DNA from: Pseudomonadales bacterium | Lineage (GTDB): Bacteria > Pseudomonadota > Gammaproteobacteria > Pseudomonadales > Azotimanducaceae | Reading direction: 5' to 3' | Length of the DNA: 39,131 nucleotides | Assembly: GCA_030749725.1 (NCBI GenBank) | Contig: JASMJM010000083.1 | Span: forward strand, 1-39,131 | Part shown: piece after piece, positions 1 to 6,834 of the stretch | Layout: each line of letters opens with the position of its first letter | How positions within the stretch are numbered: the stretch's first letter is position 1 | The notes under the pieces: generated by a model | The model's input: the letters and a program-made list of their open reading frames with translations, nothing else | What the model was told of the DNA's origin: nothing | Databases searched by the model: none | Translations under genes and position numbers: made by a program

Positions 1-31
1 AGGCCGTTGCGCTTGAAATGAAAAAAACAGG

Positions 32-1285
32 CTAGGGATATGTGATGCCGACGACTTTCAAGCCTTTGCTACCCGTCAAGCTCATATTTCCGACGGCGGC
101 GGTCTCAATGTGATTGCTCCACCATTCCATAACCGATCTGCGACGTTCGAGGTAATTGGCGCGGTTGTAGGCGTTGCGTACCTCATTATTGCCGATATGG
201 GCAAGGGCGGCTTCGATTACATCGGCATCAAAGCCTTCTTCATTCAATATGGTGCTGGCCAGTGAGCGCATGCCATGCGCCACCAGTTTTTTGTGGAAGC
301 CCATACGTTTCAACGCCATATTTGCGGTTGCAGGGTTGGCGTGTTTTCTAGGGTCACGATCGGAGGGGAAAACATAAGGGCTTCGGCCACTAATCGGTTG
401 CATGAGTTCCAGCATTGCAAGGCATTGGCTTGTGAGCGGGACACTGTGTTCCTTTTTCCGTTTCATGCGTTCGGCTGGAATCGTCCATATGGCGGCTTCC
501 AAATCGATTTCGTCCCAACGCATGCCAGCGGCTTCACTGGGCCTGACCATAGTGTGTAATTGCCATTCAATGAGGCAGCGGGTGGTGTACTTGATGCTCG
601 CAGTGGTTAGGGTGCGGAGCAAAACATGCAGTTCCTCAGGTTTGAGCGTGGGTAGATGTTGTTTGACCGGGTTCTGGAATGCTTGCCTGATACCGGTTAG
701 CGGATTGCTGTCGATTATTCCGGTATTGACGGCGTAAACCATGATTTCATTCAGTCGTTGGCAGAGACGTTTGATGGTCTCAAGGCTGCCTTTGGCCGCC
801 ACTGGCTTCAGGGTATCAATGGTCTTGATCGCGGTGATTTTATGAAGTGGCAGTTTCCCCATGTTGGGGAAGACGTGCAGTTCAAGTGATCGCCAGGTGT
901 CTGTTGCATGTTCTGCGGAAATATCACCCTTCTTGATTTCCAGCCATTGGGCCGCGACGTGCTCCAGCGTCTTGCTGTGGGCTTCTTTACTGGAGCGGCT
1001 TTGCTCATCCCTGTGATCCTTTGGGTCAATTTGTTTGGCCAGCAGTTTGTGAGATTCAGCACGTTTATCGCGTGCTTCGGCCAGAGATGTCGTCGGGTAG
1101 GTGCCAAGACTCAGAGATGTGCGTTTTTTGGTGTAAGGGCGATAGTAGTTGAAAATCCACAGCTTGGAGCCGTTGGGCTTGATCCTCAGCGCCAGACCGC
1201 CGCCATCGACCAGGTTAAATTCCTTATCTTTAGGCTTGGCTTGCTGAACCTCAGTATTGGTGAGTGGTTTGGTTGTTCTTGCCAT
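32..1285 (-). CDS. P4-type tyrosine recombinase (site-specific integrase)
   Basis: This is a 417-residue integrase that would recombine an island into and out of the chromosome. The N-terminus (about residues 5-90) matches the DUF4102 arm-binding domain of P4-like integrases, with LTNTEV, a DGGGLALRIKPNGSK segment and a SLGTYP turn. The C-terminal catalytic domain shows the tyrosine-recombinase set: Arg in TMVRPSEA, a Lys in the MKRKKEH stretch, HGMRS (HxxR), His in LAHIGNN and the nucleophilic Tyr in RNAYNRANY. The ATG at 1285 is preferred. A GTG four codons upstream would also be open, and neither has a good ribosome binding site. The gene lies just beyond the 3' end of ssrA on the same strand and reads toward the window edge, the standard arrangement for ssrA-targeting islands. 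Length is normal for the family and the frame is intact. Confidence 0.93.
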   Translation of the reverse strand: MARTTKPLTNTEVQQAKPKDKEFNLVDGGGLALRIKPNGSKLWIFNYYRPYTKKRTSLSLGTYPTTSLAEARDKRAESHKLLAKQIDPKDHRDEQSRSSKEAHSKTLEHVAAQWLEIKKGDISAEHATDTWRSLELHVFPNMGKLPLHKITAIKTIDTLKPVAAKGSLETIKRLCQRLNEIMVYAVNTGIIDSNPLTGIRQAFQNPVKQHLPTLKPEELHVLLRTLTTASIKYTTRCLIEWQLHTMVRPSEAAGMRWDEIDLEAAIWTIPAERMKRKKEHSVPLTSQCLAMLELMQPISGRSPYVFPSDRDPRKHANPATANMALKRMGFHKKLVAHGMRSLASTILNEEGFDADVIEAALAHIGNNEVRNAYNRANYLERRRSVMEWWSNHIETAAVGNMSLTGSKGLKVVGITYP

Positions 1286-1286
1286 C

Positions 1287-1342
1287 TTTAGTAACACTAA
1301 GTTTGGTAATAGAGAGTCAATGTTACTATGCGTGTTACTAAA
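1287..1342. repeat. Inverted 11-bp repeat upstream of the integrase gene
   Basis: TTTAGTAACAC at 1287-1297 is a perfect inverted copy of GTGTTACTAAA at 1332-1342. A third partial copy, TGTTACTA, lies at 1321-1328. The left arm abuts the integrase start codon. Such sites are typical of integrase arm-type sites or of an autoregulatory operator, but which one applies is inference. The rest of 1343-1452 holds no gene. It has an imperfect GGGTTT/AAACCC palindrome at 1431-1446 without a clear U-tract, which could end ssrA transcription weakly. Confidence 0.7.
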
Positions 1343-1452
1343 AACCTAAGATTTCACTAGACGCTGTAGGAAGTCATAGGCGTTAAACCCCCCATAAAAC
1401 CTTATTGTATTGGGTATAGTGGGCGATCGTGGGTTTTAAAAAACCCCTGTGT

Positions 1453-1480
1453 TGGTGGAGGCGGCGGGAATCGAACCCGC
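1453..1480 (-). other. Probable attachment-site half within the ssrA 3' end
   Basis: The 3' end of tmRNA (T-arm, acceptor strand and encoded CCA) borders the integrase region. Integrases of this family use the 3' end of ssrA as attB and restore the gene on integration. Only one junction is in the window, so the exact core cannot be defined by finding its duplicate. Confidence 0.5.
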
Positions 1481-1809
1481 GTCCGCCAGTACTCTACCTT
1501 CGGCTCTACATGTTTAGTTTCGTCTATGTTTTAACCCGCATCTAGCCCGACGAACAGGGTGTTGCAGGCGAGCTTGAAAGGGTTTTTAGCAGGTGTTGTC
1601 TCAAGCGGGACTTGTCTGCGATCTCGTGAAACGAGCCCCCGGAGTCAAATCACGAGCACTTATCGTCCGGGGTTAGCCGACTTACGCGGCTAGTGCGTAG
1701 TTTTCGTCGTTGGCAACTATAGAAGTTGCAGCAATTGTTTAACGAGAGTTACTACCCTCTCGACATGCACCTTGGGTTTCGCAACCGTCGTCGAATCCGG
1801 ATCGCCCCC
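1453..1809 (-). ncRNA. ssrA: transfer-messenger RNA (tmRNA)
   Basis: tmRNA rescues stalled ribosomes with SmpB. The 5' end GGGGGCG (from 1809 on the minus strand) pairs with CGCCUCC before the ACCA end at 1453, giving the 7-bp acceptor stem with one G-U, as in other bacteria. The GGATTCGACG 5' motif and the GGTTCGATTCC T-loop are present. The resume frame is GCC at 1714-1712, and the open tag reads ANDENYALAA followed by TAA at 1684-1682, matching the Escherichia-type degradation tag. The length of 357 nt is typical. It lies 63 bp downstream of smpB, the gene for its protein partner. The 3' end borders an integrase gene. Confidence 0.97.
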
Positions 1810-1822
1810 ATTGGAACCTGGT

Positions 1823-1851
1823 ATTTTAACCCACATTCAAGGGATTGTCGC
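1823..1851 (-). promoter_or_regulatory. Candidate sigma-70 promoter of ssrA
   Basis: On the minus strand GCGACA, a 17-bp spacer and TAAAAT precede the tmRNA. The predicted start lies roughly 7 nt before the mature 5' end, leaving a short leader suited to RNase P trimming. The -35 match is only 4 of 6. Confidence 0.55.
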
Positions 1852-1872
1852 GGCGGGGCCATGGCGCTACAG

Positions 1873-2352
1873 CTAGCGATTGTAGGATTTGAGCACGCGA
1901 CCCTTGTCCCGCTTCCATTCCCGCTCTTTGATCTCATGGCGTTTGTCGTGCTGTCTCTTGCCTGAGGCCAGCGCGATTTCGCACTTCACCCGGTTGCCCT
2001 TCCAGTAGAGTGCCAGGGGAATGCAGGTGTTGCCCTTCTGTTTTGTCGCACCAAACAGTCTGGCGATCTCCTTTTTGTGGAGCAGCAGTTTCCTGGTTCG
2101 GGTTGGATCGGCGGTGACGTGGGTGGAAGTGGTGTCCAGCGGGGTGATGTGAGCGCCAAGCAAGAAGGCTTCCCCCTCTTTGAGCAGCACGTAGGTATCT
2201 GTCAGCTCCGCCTTGCCGGCGCGCAGACTCTTTACTTCCCAGCCGGCCAGTGCCAATCCGGCCTCGAAGCGTTCTTCGAGGTGGTAATCGAACCTCGCCT
2301 TCTTGTTACGCGCGATGGTTGGGGGCGGGGATTTGGAGCGGTTCTTGGCCAT
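1873..2352 (-). CDS. smpB: SsrA-binding protein SmpB
   Basis: SmpB binds the tRNA-like domain of tmRNA and brings it to stalled ribosomes for trans-translation. The 159-residue protein has the expected features: an N-terminal [20 protein letters not shown] segment, [14 protein letters not shown], the ITPLD region, [11 protein letters not shown], and a basic C-terminal tail ([21 protein letters not shown]) that enters the empty A site. Length is that of the family. ssrA lies directly downstream on the same strand, so substrate RNA and partner protein are linked. The ATG at 2352 has no Shine-Dalgarno sequence and sits only 8 bp after a perfect TATAAT, so its mRNA may be almost leaderless. Confidence 0.97.
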   Translation of the reverse strand: MAKNRSKSPPPTIARNKKARFDYHLEERFEAGLALAGWEVKSLRAGKAELTDTYVLLKEGEAFLLGAHITPLDTTSTHVTADPTRTRKLLLHKKEIARLFGATKQKGNTCIPLALYWKGNRVKCEIALASGKRQHDKRHEIKEREWKRDKGRVLKSYNR

Positions 2353-2360
2353 GGCGGCGC

Positions 2361-2366
2361 ATTATA
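2361..2366 (-). promoter_or_regulatory. -10 element (TATAAT) of smpB
   Basis: A consensus TATAAT on the minus strand ends 8 nt before the smpB ATG. The corresponding -35 (CTGCAT at 17 bp) is poor. The implied start would be within 1-3 nt of the start codon. Confidence 0.45.
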
Positions 2367-2480
2367 GGCGGGAATTGTTGAAAATGCAGTGGTTGGAGAT
2401 GGCTCTGGCTGTTGAGTGAGTTTATGAAATACTCGACAATTGCAGCCACGTCTAGTCTGCAATTACCACAAGGATAAATC

Positions 2481-3842
2481 ATGGCGGGAGCAACCGAATC
2501 CATCCACGGTATGTGGTCAAGTCGAATCATGTTCATTCTGGCTGCTACCGGCTCGGCCGTGGGTCTGGGTAATATCTGGAAATTTCCCTATATCACCGGT
2601 GAGAACGGTGGCGGTGCCTTTGTCCTGGTTTATCTGGGATGCGTCGTGCTGATCGGTATTCCCATCATGATGGCGGAAGTACTGCTGGGCAGGGAGGGTA
2701 GGCAGAGTCCTATCAACACGATGCTGGCGCTGGCTGAAAGGTCCGGCAGGTCAAGGCATTGGCAACTGCTTGGCTGGGTGGGTGCGTTGGCCGGTTTTCT
2801 GATTCTTTCCTATTACGGGGTCATCGCGGGATGGGCCATGGCGTACGTCTTCAAAACCGGAAGTGGGGCGCTTGTGGGTGCAGACGCCGGGGTCGCGGAA
2901 GGGCTGTTCAGCGCCTTCACCGGCAATGTCTGGGAGGTGCTCTTCTGGCAGGTGGTCTTTATGTGTCTGACGATCTTCATTGTCGCCCGCGGAGTGGGGC
3001 AGGGATTGGAGATGGCGGTGAAGTACTTGATGCCTGCCCTCTTCGTGCTCCTGTTGGTTCTGGTCGGCTATGCTACCACTACCGGTCATTTCGGGGAGGG
3101 ACTGGCTTTTCTGTTCGATTTCAATTTCGGAAAGCTGACTTGGGAGGCGGTGCTGGTGGCCATGGGTCATGCATTCTTCACCCTCAGTCTCGGCATGGCT
3201 ACGATGATGGCTTATGGATCCTATATGCCGCGGGAATCCTCGATCCTTGGCACAGTTGCCATCATAGCGGTGCTGGATACCGTGGTGGCTCTGTTGGCCG
3301 GGATGGCGATCTTTCCGGTGGTGTTCGCCAACGGATTGGAAGGCTCAGCAGGACCCGGATTGATGTTTATTACGCTACCACTGGCCTTCGGCAAGATGGG
3401 AGCCGCAGGGCAGTTTTTCGGGACCGTGTTCTTTGTCTTGGTATCCTTTGCAGCGATTACTTCAGCCATCTCCCTGGTGGAACCGGCTGCGGCCTGGGCG
3501 GTCGAGAAATTCAAGATCACCCGGGTGAGAGCTGCCGTGACGATCGGTGCCATAGCCTGGTTGCTGGGCCTGGGAACGGTTTTTTCGAGTAATATCTGGG
3601 TCGACGTGTTCTTCCTGGGTGAGCGGAACTTTTTTGATAGCGTCGACTTTCTCACTGCTCAATTCATGTTGCCACTCGGCGGCATGCTTATTTCTCTATT
3701 TGCCGGTTGGTTTTTGGATCGTCAGATACCGAGGGATCAGATGTCCGAAACACATCCGCTCTTGTTCAACGCCTGGGTGTTTGCGGCAAGATTTATTGCG
3801 CCGGTTGCGGTCTTTATCGTTTTTGTAATGGCGCTATTCTAG
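2481..3842 (+). CDS. Na+-dependent transporter, neurotransmitter:sodium symporter (NSS/SNF) family
   Basis: This 453-residue inner-membrane protein belongs to the LeuT/MhsT-type NSS family, which imports amino acids or related amines with Na+. The first helix carries the family hallmark GSAVGLGNIWKFPY (about residues 22-36), whose glycines form the unwound substrate and Na+ site. A GGGAF motif follows, and helix 6 has SLGMATMMAYGSYM. I count 11-12 hydrophobic segments with a short cytoplasmic C-terminus. The ATG at 2481 follows AAGGA by about 7 nt. It is divergent from smpB and convergent with bamE across a hairpin. The substrate cannot be told from sequence; amino-acid uptake is the likely role. 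In many relatives ratA and rnfH sit between smpB and bamE, and they are absent here. Confidence 0.9.
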   Translation: MAGATESIHGMWSSRIMFILAATGSAVGLGNIWKFPYITGENGGGAFVLVYLGCVVLIGIPIMMAEVLLGREGRQSPINTMLALAERSGRSRHWQLLGWVGALAGFLILSYYGVIAGWAMAYVFKTGSGALVGADAGVAEGLFSAFTGNVWEVLFWQVVFMCLTIFIVARGVGQGLEMAVKYLMPALFVLLLVLVGYATTTGHFGEGLAFLFDFNFGKLTWEAVLVAMGHAFFTLSLGMATMMAYGSYMPRESSILGTVAIIAVLDTVVALLAGMAIFPVVFANGLEGSAGPGLMFITLPLAFGKMGAAGQFFGTVFFVLVSFAAITSAISLVEPAAAWAVEKFKITRVRAAVTIGAIAWLLGLGTVFSSNIWVDVFFLGERNFFDSVDFLTAQFMLPLGGMLISLFAGWFLDRQIPRDQMSETHPLLFNAWVFAARFIAPVAVFIVFVMALF

Positions 3843-3862
3843 CAGTCTCTCTGACTTTCTGG

Positions 3863-3893
3863 TAAAGGGGCGGGCCTGGTACATGCCCCTTTA
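3863..3893. terminator. Bidirectional terminator between the transporter gene and bamE
   Basis: TAAAGGGGC at 3863-3871 pairs with GCCCCTTTA at 3885-3893 around a 13-nt loop. The A/T ends of the stem would supply short U-tracts in both directions. It overlaps the bamE stop codon and separates two convergent genes. Confidence 0.65.
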
Positions 3894-4274
3894 TGAAGAT
3901 GTCTGTTCGCTAACCGCGCTGCTAAGTTCTTGTTCTTCTCTTTCATGCTCTGAAGTGGGTTTGTAGTCACCTTCAAAGTGCGTCAATTTGTCCTCAACAA
4001 AAAAGAGAGATAACCGTCGCCGCAGGCTTGATCTAGCGCTACCGATCTTAATATCGTAGACGTAATCCCAGCGATCTGCATTCAAAGGGTTATTGACAAT
4101 CGCGTTTCCCATTATGTACTTCACCTGGTTCTTGCTCATACCAGGTTTTAGCTTGTCGACCATCGCCTGGCTGATGACGTTGCCCTGCTGGACGGTAATC
4201 CTGTGAACCCCAGGAAAGCGAAGAGTCGAGCAGCCACAGATGACCAGCATGACTAAAATGACTGCAATTCTCAT
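3891..4274 (-). CDS. bamE: Outer-membrane assembly lipoprotein BamE (SmpA/OmlA)
   Basis: BamE is a small lipoprotein of the BAM complex that helps insert beta-barrel proteins into the outer membrane. From the ATG at 4274 the product has 127 residues: a signal sequence, a lipobox ending ICGC (probable lipidated Cys 15), then the SmpA/OmlA fold with GNVISQAMVDKLKPGMSKNQVKYIMGNAIV, the NRWDYVY-like segment ADRWDYVYDI and a terminal strand (LTHFEGD). The Ser/Glu-rich tail is unremarkable. A GTG six codons upstream is possible, but the ATG gives a standard short signal peptide and follows a purine-rich AAGAGAAG. The gene is divergent from fur, the usual arrangement in Pseudomonas-like gammaproteobacteria. 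Confidence 0.92.
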   Translation of the reverse strand: MRIAVILVMLVICGCSTLRFPGVHRITVQQGNVISQAMVDKLKPGMSKNQVKYIMGNAIVNNPLNADRWDYVYDIKIGSARSSLRRRLSLFFVEDKLTHFEGDYKPTSEHEREEQELSSAVSEQTSS

Positions 4275-4388
4275 AGGGACTTCTCTTACCACCGGGTTGG
4301 TCTGACAAATTACGTTTTACAGTTTGCTTCCAATTGGAGGCAGCGGTCATAATAACCATCTGCATTCCCGCTTGCTACGATAATTCAC

Positions 4389-4805
4389 ATGGTTTCGGAA
4401 ACGCAACAACTGAAAAGTGTAGGGCTGAAGATCACCTTGCCGCGACTTAAGATCCTCCAGATTCTGGAAAGTTCCCCGGTTCATCACCTGAGTGCTGAGG
4501 ACGTATATAAGCAATTGCTCATCGCCAACGAGGAGATCGGCCTGGCAACGGTGTATCGTGTTCTGACCCAATTCGAGTCAGCGGCGCTTGTGATTCGGCA
4601 TCACTTTGAAGGCGGCTATTCAGTATTCGAACTGGCCGGCACGGGGCATCATGATCATATCGTCTGCCTCAAGTGCGGCAGGGTGGAAGAATTCAGCGAC
4701 CGGGAAATCGAAAGACGACAACAAAATATTGCCACCAGGCTGGGCTTTGAATTGACCGATCACAAGTTGAACCTGTTCGGTCTCTGTGCCGATTGCAAAG
4801 AATAG
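4389..4805 (+). CDS. fur: Ferric uptake regulator Fur
   Basis: Fur represses iron-acquisition genes when loaded with Fe2+. The 138-residue protein has a winged-helix N-terminal domain (GLKITLPRLKILQIL; recognition helix around GLATVYRVLTQFESA) and a metal-binding dimerisation domain. Metal ligands fall at the same numbers as in the E. coli protein: His33, Glu81, His88, His90, Cys93 and Cys96 (GHHDHIVCLKCG), with a second CADC near the C-terminus. It is divergent from bamE and converges on recN with only 17 bp between stops. The 5' region (4275-4388) holds no convincing Fur box. GATAAT just before the ATG is only half a site, so autoregulation is not shown. Confidence 0.97.
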   Translation: MVSETQQLKSVGLKITLPRLKILQILESSPVHHLSAEDVYKQLLIANEEIGLATVYRVLTQFESAALVIRHHFEGGYSVFELAGTGHHDHIVCLKCGRVEEFSDREIERRQQNIATRLGFELTDHKLNLFGLCADCKE

Positions 4806-4822
4806 GAAGCTGATACGGCAGG

Positions 4823-6499
4823 TCAATTCTGCGCAGACTCGAACATCTCTCTGGCGTGCGCAATCGACTGGTCGGTAATCTCCAATCCACCCAGCATCCT
4901 GGCGATTTCAGATACCTTTGCGGCGCCGTCCAATAGCACGACACGTGTCTGTGTAGCCTTGCCTTCAATTGCCTTGGATACATGCAGGTGCTGGTGGCCT
5001 TGGGCTGCAACCTGGGGAAGATGGGTTACGCACAGGATCTGTCCCTTGGCGGCAAGCTTGCGCAACAGAACACCCACCACTTCGGCAACGCCACCGCCAA
5101 TGCCCACGTCCACCTCATCAAATACCAGCGTAGGGATTTCTGAAGTATTGGCAACGATGACCTGAATGGCCAGGCTGATTCGGGATAACTCGCCTCCTGA
5201 AGCCATCTTGTTGAGGGGTCGCGTCGCTTGATCAGGGTTGGTGCGAATAAGAAACTCGGTATTGCTAAGTCCATGCGCAGAGGGGTGGGATGCGTCGATG
5301 GGAGTCAGCCTGATTTCGAATTGACCTGCCGGCATGCCTAACGATTTCAATTGGGCGGTAACCTGTTTGTCAAGAAGCCGGGCCGCCTTTGTTCGCGCTC
5401 GATCCAGTTTTTCTGCCTCGGTAAAGTATTCAGATCGCAGTTGATCCACTTTTGCCGCCAGTGCTTCCATGGTTGTGTCGACGTTGCCCAGTTCATCCAG
5501 TTCGGCGCTTATCTTGCTTGCCAGGACCGGCAATTCAGCAGGGGTGGTACGGTGCTTACGACTTATTTCGTAAATCTTCCCCAGCCTCTCTTCCACCTCC
5601 TGCAGTCGTGCCGGATTGATCTCGAAGTTGTCAACGTAACGGCTCAGATCGTTGCCGGCCTCCTCCAGCTGAATGTGGCTGGTGGCGAGTAACTCGACGA
5701 CGTTCTGCAGACGATCATCCTCAAGATCCTTCAACAGATTCAGCGCGCGACTCAGTTGTGCGGTGACCGGATCTTCACTCGCGGACAGGATTGCCAGTGC
5801 CTCCTGGCAACTGGCCAGGCTGGCCTCGGCACTGGTAAGGCGCTTGAATTCCGTCTCAAGTTCACTGTGTTCACCGTCACCGATCGCCAGCTCCTCAAGT
5901 TCCGCCGCCTGGTAGGTGAGCAACTGCAGTCGGGCGGATTGCTCCGCGGTGGAACTCGACAGATCGTCCAACTTCTGCTGGTTGGTTTGCCACTCCGAGA
6001 ATAGACCGGCAACGCTCTGGGCCAGCTCGCTATTGGAACCGAACTCATCCAGGATTCGCCTTTGGGTCTCGCCTTTGAGCAGTGACTGATGCTCATGCTG
6101 GGAGTGGATATCGATGAGCATGTCACCCAGCACTCTTAGATCATGAACGGTACTGGGATGTCCATTGATGTAACCCCGGGAGCGACCGTCCTTGCTGATG
6201 ACTCGTCTTAGAATACAGTTGTCTGATTCATCATCGAGAAGATCCCTGGCGGCCAACCAGTCCTGCACATCCGCGTTGGCGCAGATCTCGAATGTCGCAT
6301 TGATCTCTGCCCGCTCCCTTCGGTTCCCCAGAGTGCCGCTGTCAGACCGGTCACCCAGTGCCATACCGAGTGCATCCAGCATGATGGATTTGCCGGTTCC
6401 GGTTTCTCCGGTGATCACCGTCATCCCACCACTGAATTCAAGATCCAGTTGATCGACGATGGTGAAATTGGAGACCGACAAGTGGATCAACATCCGCAT
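4823..6499 (-). CDS. recN: DNA repair protein RecN
   Basis: RecN is an SMC-like ATPase acting in double-strand-break repair. The 558-residue product has Walker A GETGTGKS at residues 31-38, a long coiled-coil middle, the signature MASGGELSRISLAIQV, and a Walker B (TLVFDEVDVGIGG) followed by the D-loop region and ILCVTHLPQVAAQGHQHL. Family length is about 550. Translation could begin at the ATG at 6499 or at the second ATG two codons later, whose product MLIHLSVSNF aligns better with other RecN starts. A GGA lies 5-6 nt before the first. No CTG-N10-CAG LexA box is seen in the upstream sequence, although recN is SOS-controlled in some relatives. Confidence 0.96.
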   Translation of the reverse strand: MRMLIHLSVSNFTIVDQLDLEFSGGMTVITGETGTGKSIMLDALGMALGDRSDSGTLGNRRERAEINATFEICANADVQDWLAARDLLDDESDNCILRRVISKDGRSRGYINGHPSTVHDLRVLGDMLIDIHSQHEHQSLLKGETQRRILDEFGSNSELAQSVAGLFSEWQTNQQKLDDLSSSTAEQSARLQLLTYQAAELEELAIGDGEHSELETEFKRLTSAEASLASCQEALAILSASEDPVTAQLSRALNLLKDLEDDRLQNVVELLATSHIQLEEAGNDLSRYVDNFEINPARLQEVEERLGKIYEISRKHRTTPAELPVLASKISAELDELGNVDTTMEALAAKVDQLRSEYFTEAEKLDRARTKAARLLDKQVTAQLKSLGMPAGQFEIRLTPIDASHPSAHGLSNTEFLIRTNPDQATRPLNKMASGGELSRISLAIQVIVANTSEIPTLVFDEVDVGIGGGVAEVVGVLLRKLAAKGQILCVTHLPQVAAQGHQHLHVSKAIEGKATQTRVVLLDGAAKVSEIARMLGGLEITDQSIAHAREMFESAQN

Positions 6500-6540
6500 G
6501 GCATCCGACAGTTCAGGTAGAGCTATTAAACTAACTCATG

Positions 6541-6779
6541 GATCGGACATCAATGGAGAATCGCCCCAAAAGAATTGGGACATCGTGCACACTCGCATCG
6601 ATCGGACGTCAATGGCGAAATACCCCCAAGAGAATTAGGAAATCGTACACACTCGCATCGATCGGATATCAATGGCGATATGGCCCCAAAGAATTAGGAA
6701 ATCGGTCACAGTCGCATGGGGCGGGCCTCAGTGGTGAAATCACCCCAAAGCGGATGAGCCAGCTCCTGCACACTTCATC
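6541..6779. repeat. Four ~60-bp tandem repeats between recN and hrcA
   Basis: Units begin near 6541, 6600, 6660 and 6718. Landmarks recur with a 59-60 bp period: GATCGGA..TCAATGG, then CCCCAA, GAATTAGGAAATCG and CACACTCGCATC. Units 1-3 are very similar and unit 4 is degenerate. The array fills most of the 335-bp gap between the divergent recN and hrcA genes. Because the period is divisible by three, an 84-codon frame stays open on the plus strand (6538-6792), but it lacks a ribosome binding site and known homology, so I do not call it a gene. Confidence 0.85.
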
Positions 6780-6794
6780 TGATTCCGTGTAGAT

Positions 6795-6817
6795 TTAGCT
6801 TGATTCCCTGCTGCTAA
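6795..6817. promoter_or_regulatory. Possible degenerate HrcA operator / extended -10 of hrcA
   Basis: TTAGC at 6795-6799 and GCTAA at 6813-6817 form an inverted repeat whose outer bases match the ends of the CIRCE element. The total length is 23 bp rather than 27, and the inner bases differ. It overlaps TGCTAATTT, which could act as an extended -10. HrcA autoregulation is plausible but unproven. Confidence 0.3.
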
Positions 6818-6834
6818 TTTGCAACTGTTTCACT

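Noticed and set aside
4275-4388. Fur box in the bamE/fur intergenic region
   Set aside because: Only a GATAAT half-site precedes the fur ATG; the second half does not match the 19-bp consensus.
6500-6540. LexA (SOS) box before recN
   Set aside because: No CTG-N10-CAG palindrome is present in the short upstream region.
6538-6792. 84-codon frame on the plus strand in the hrcA-proximal repeats
   Set aside because: No ribosome binding site or homology; openness follows from a repeat period divisible by three. Kept only as a repeat and a finding.
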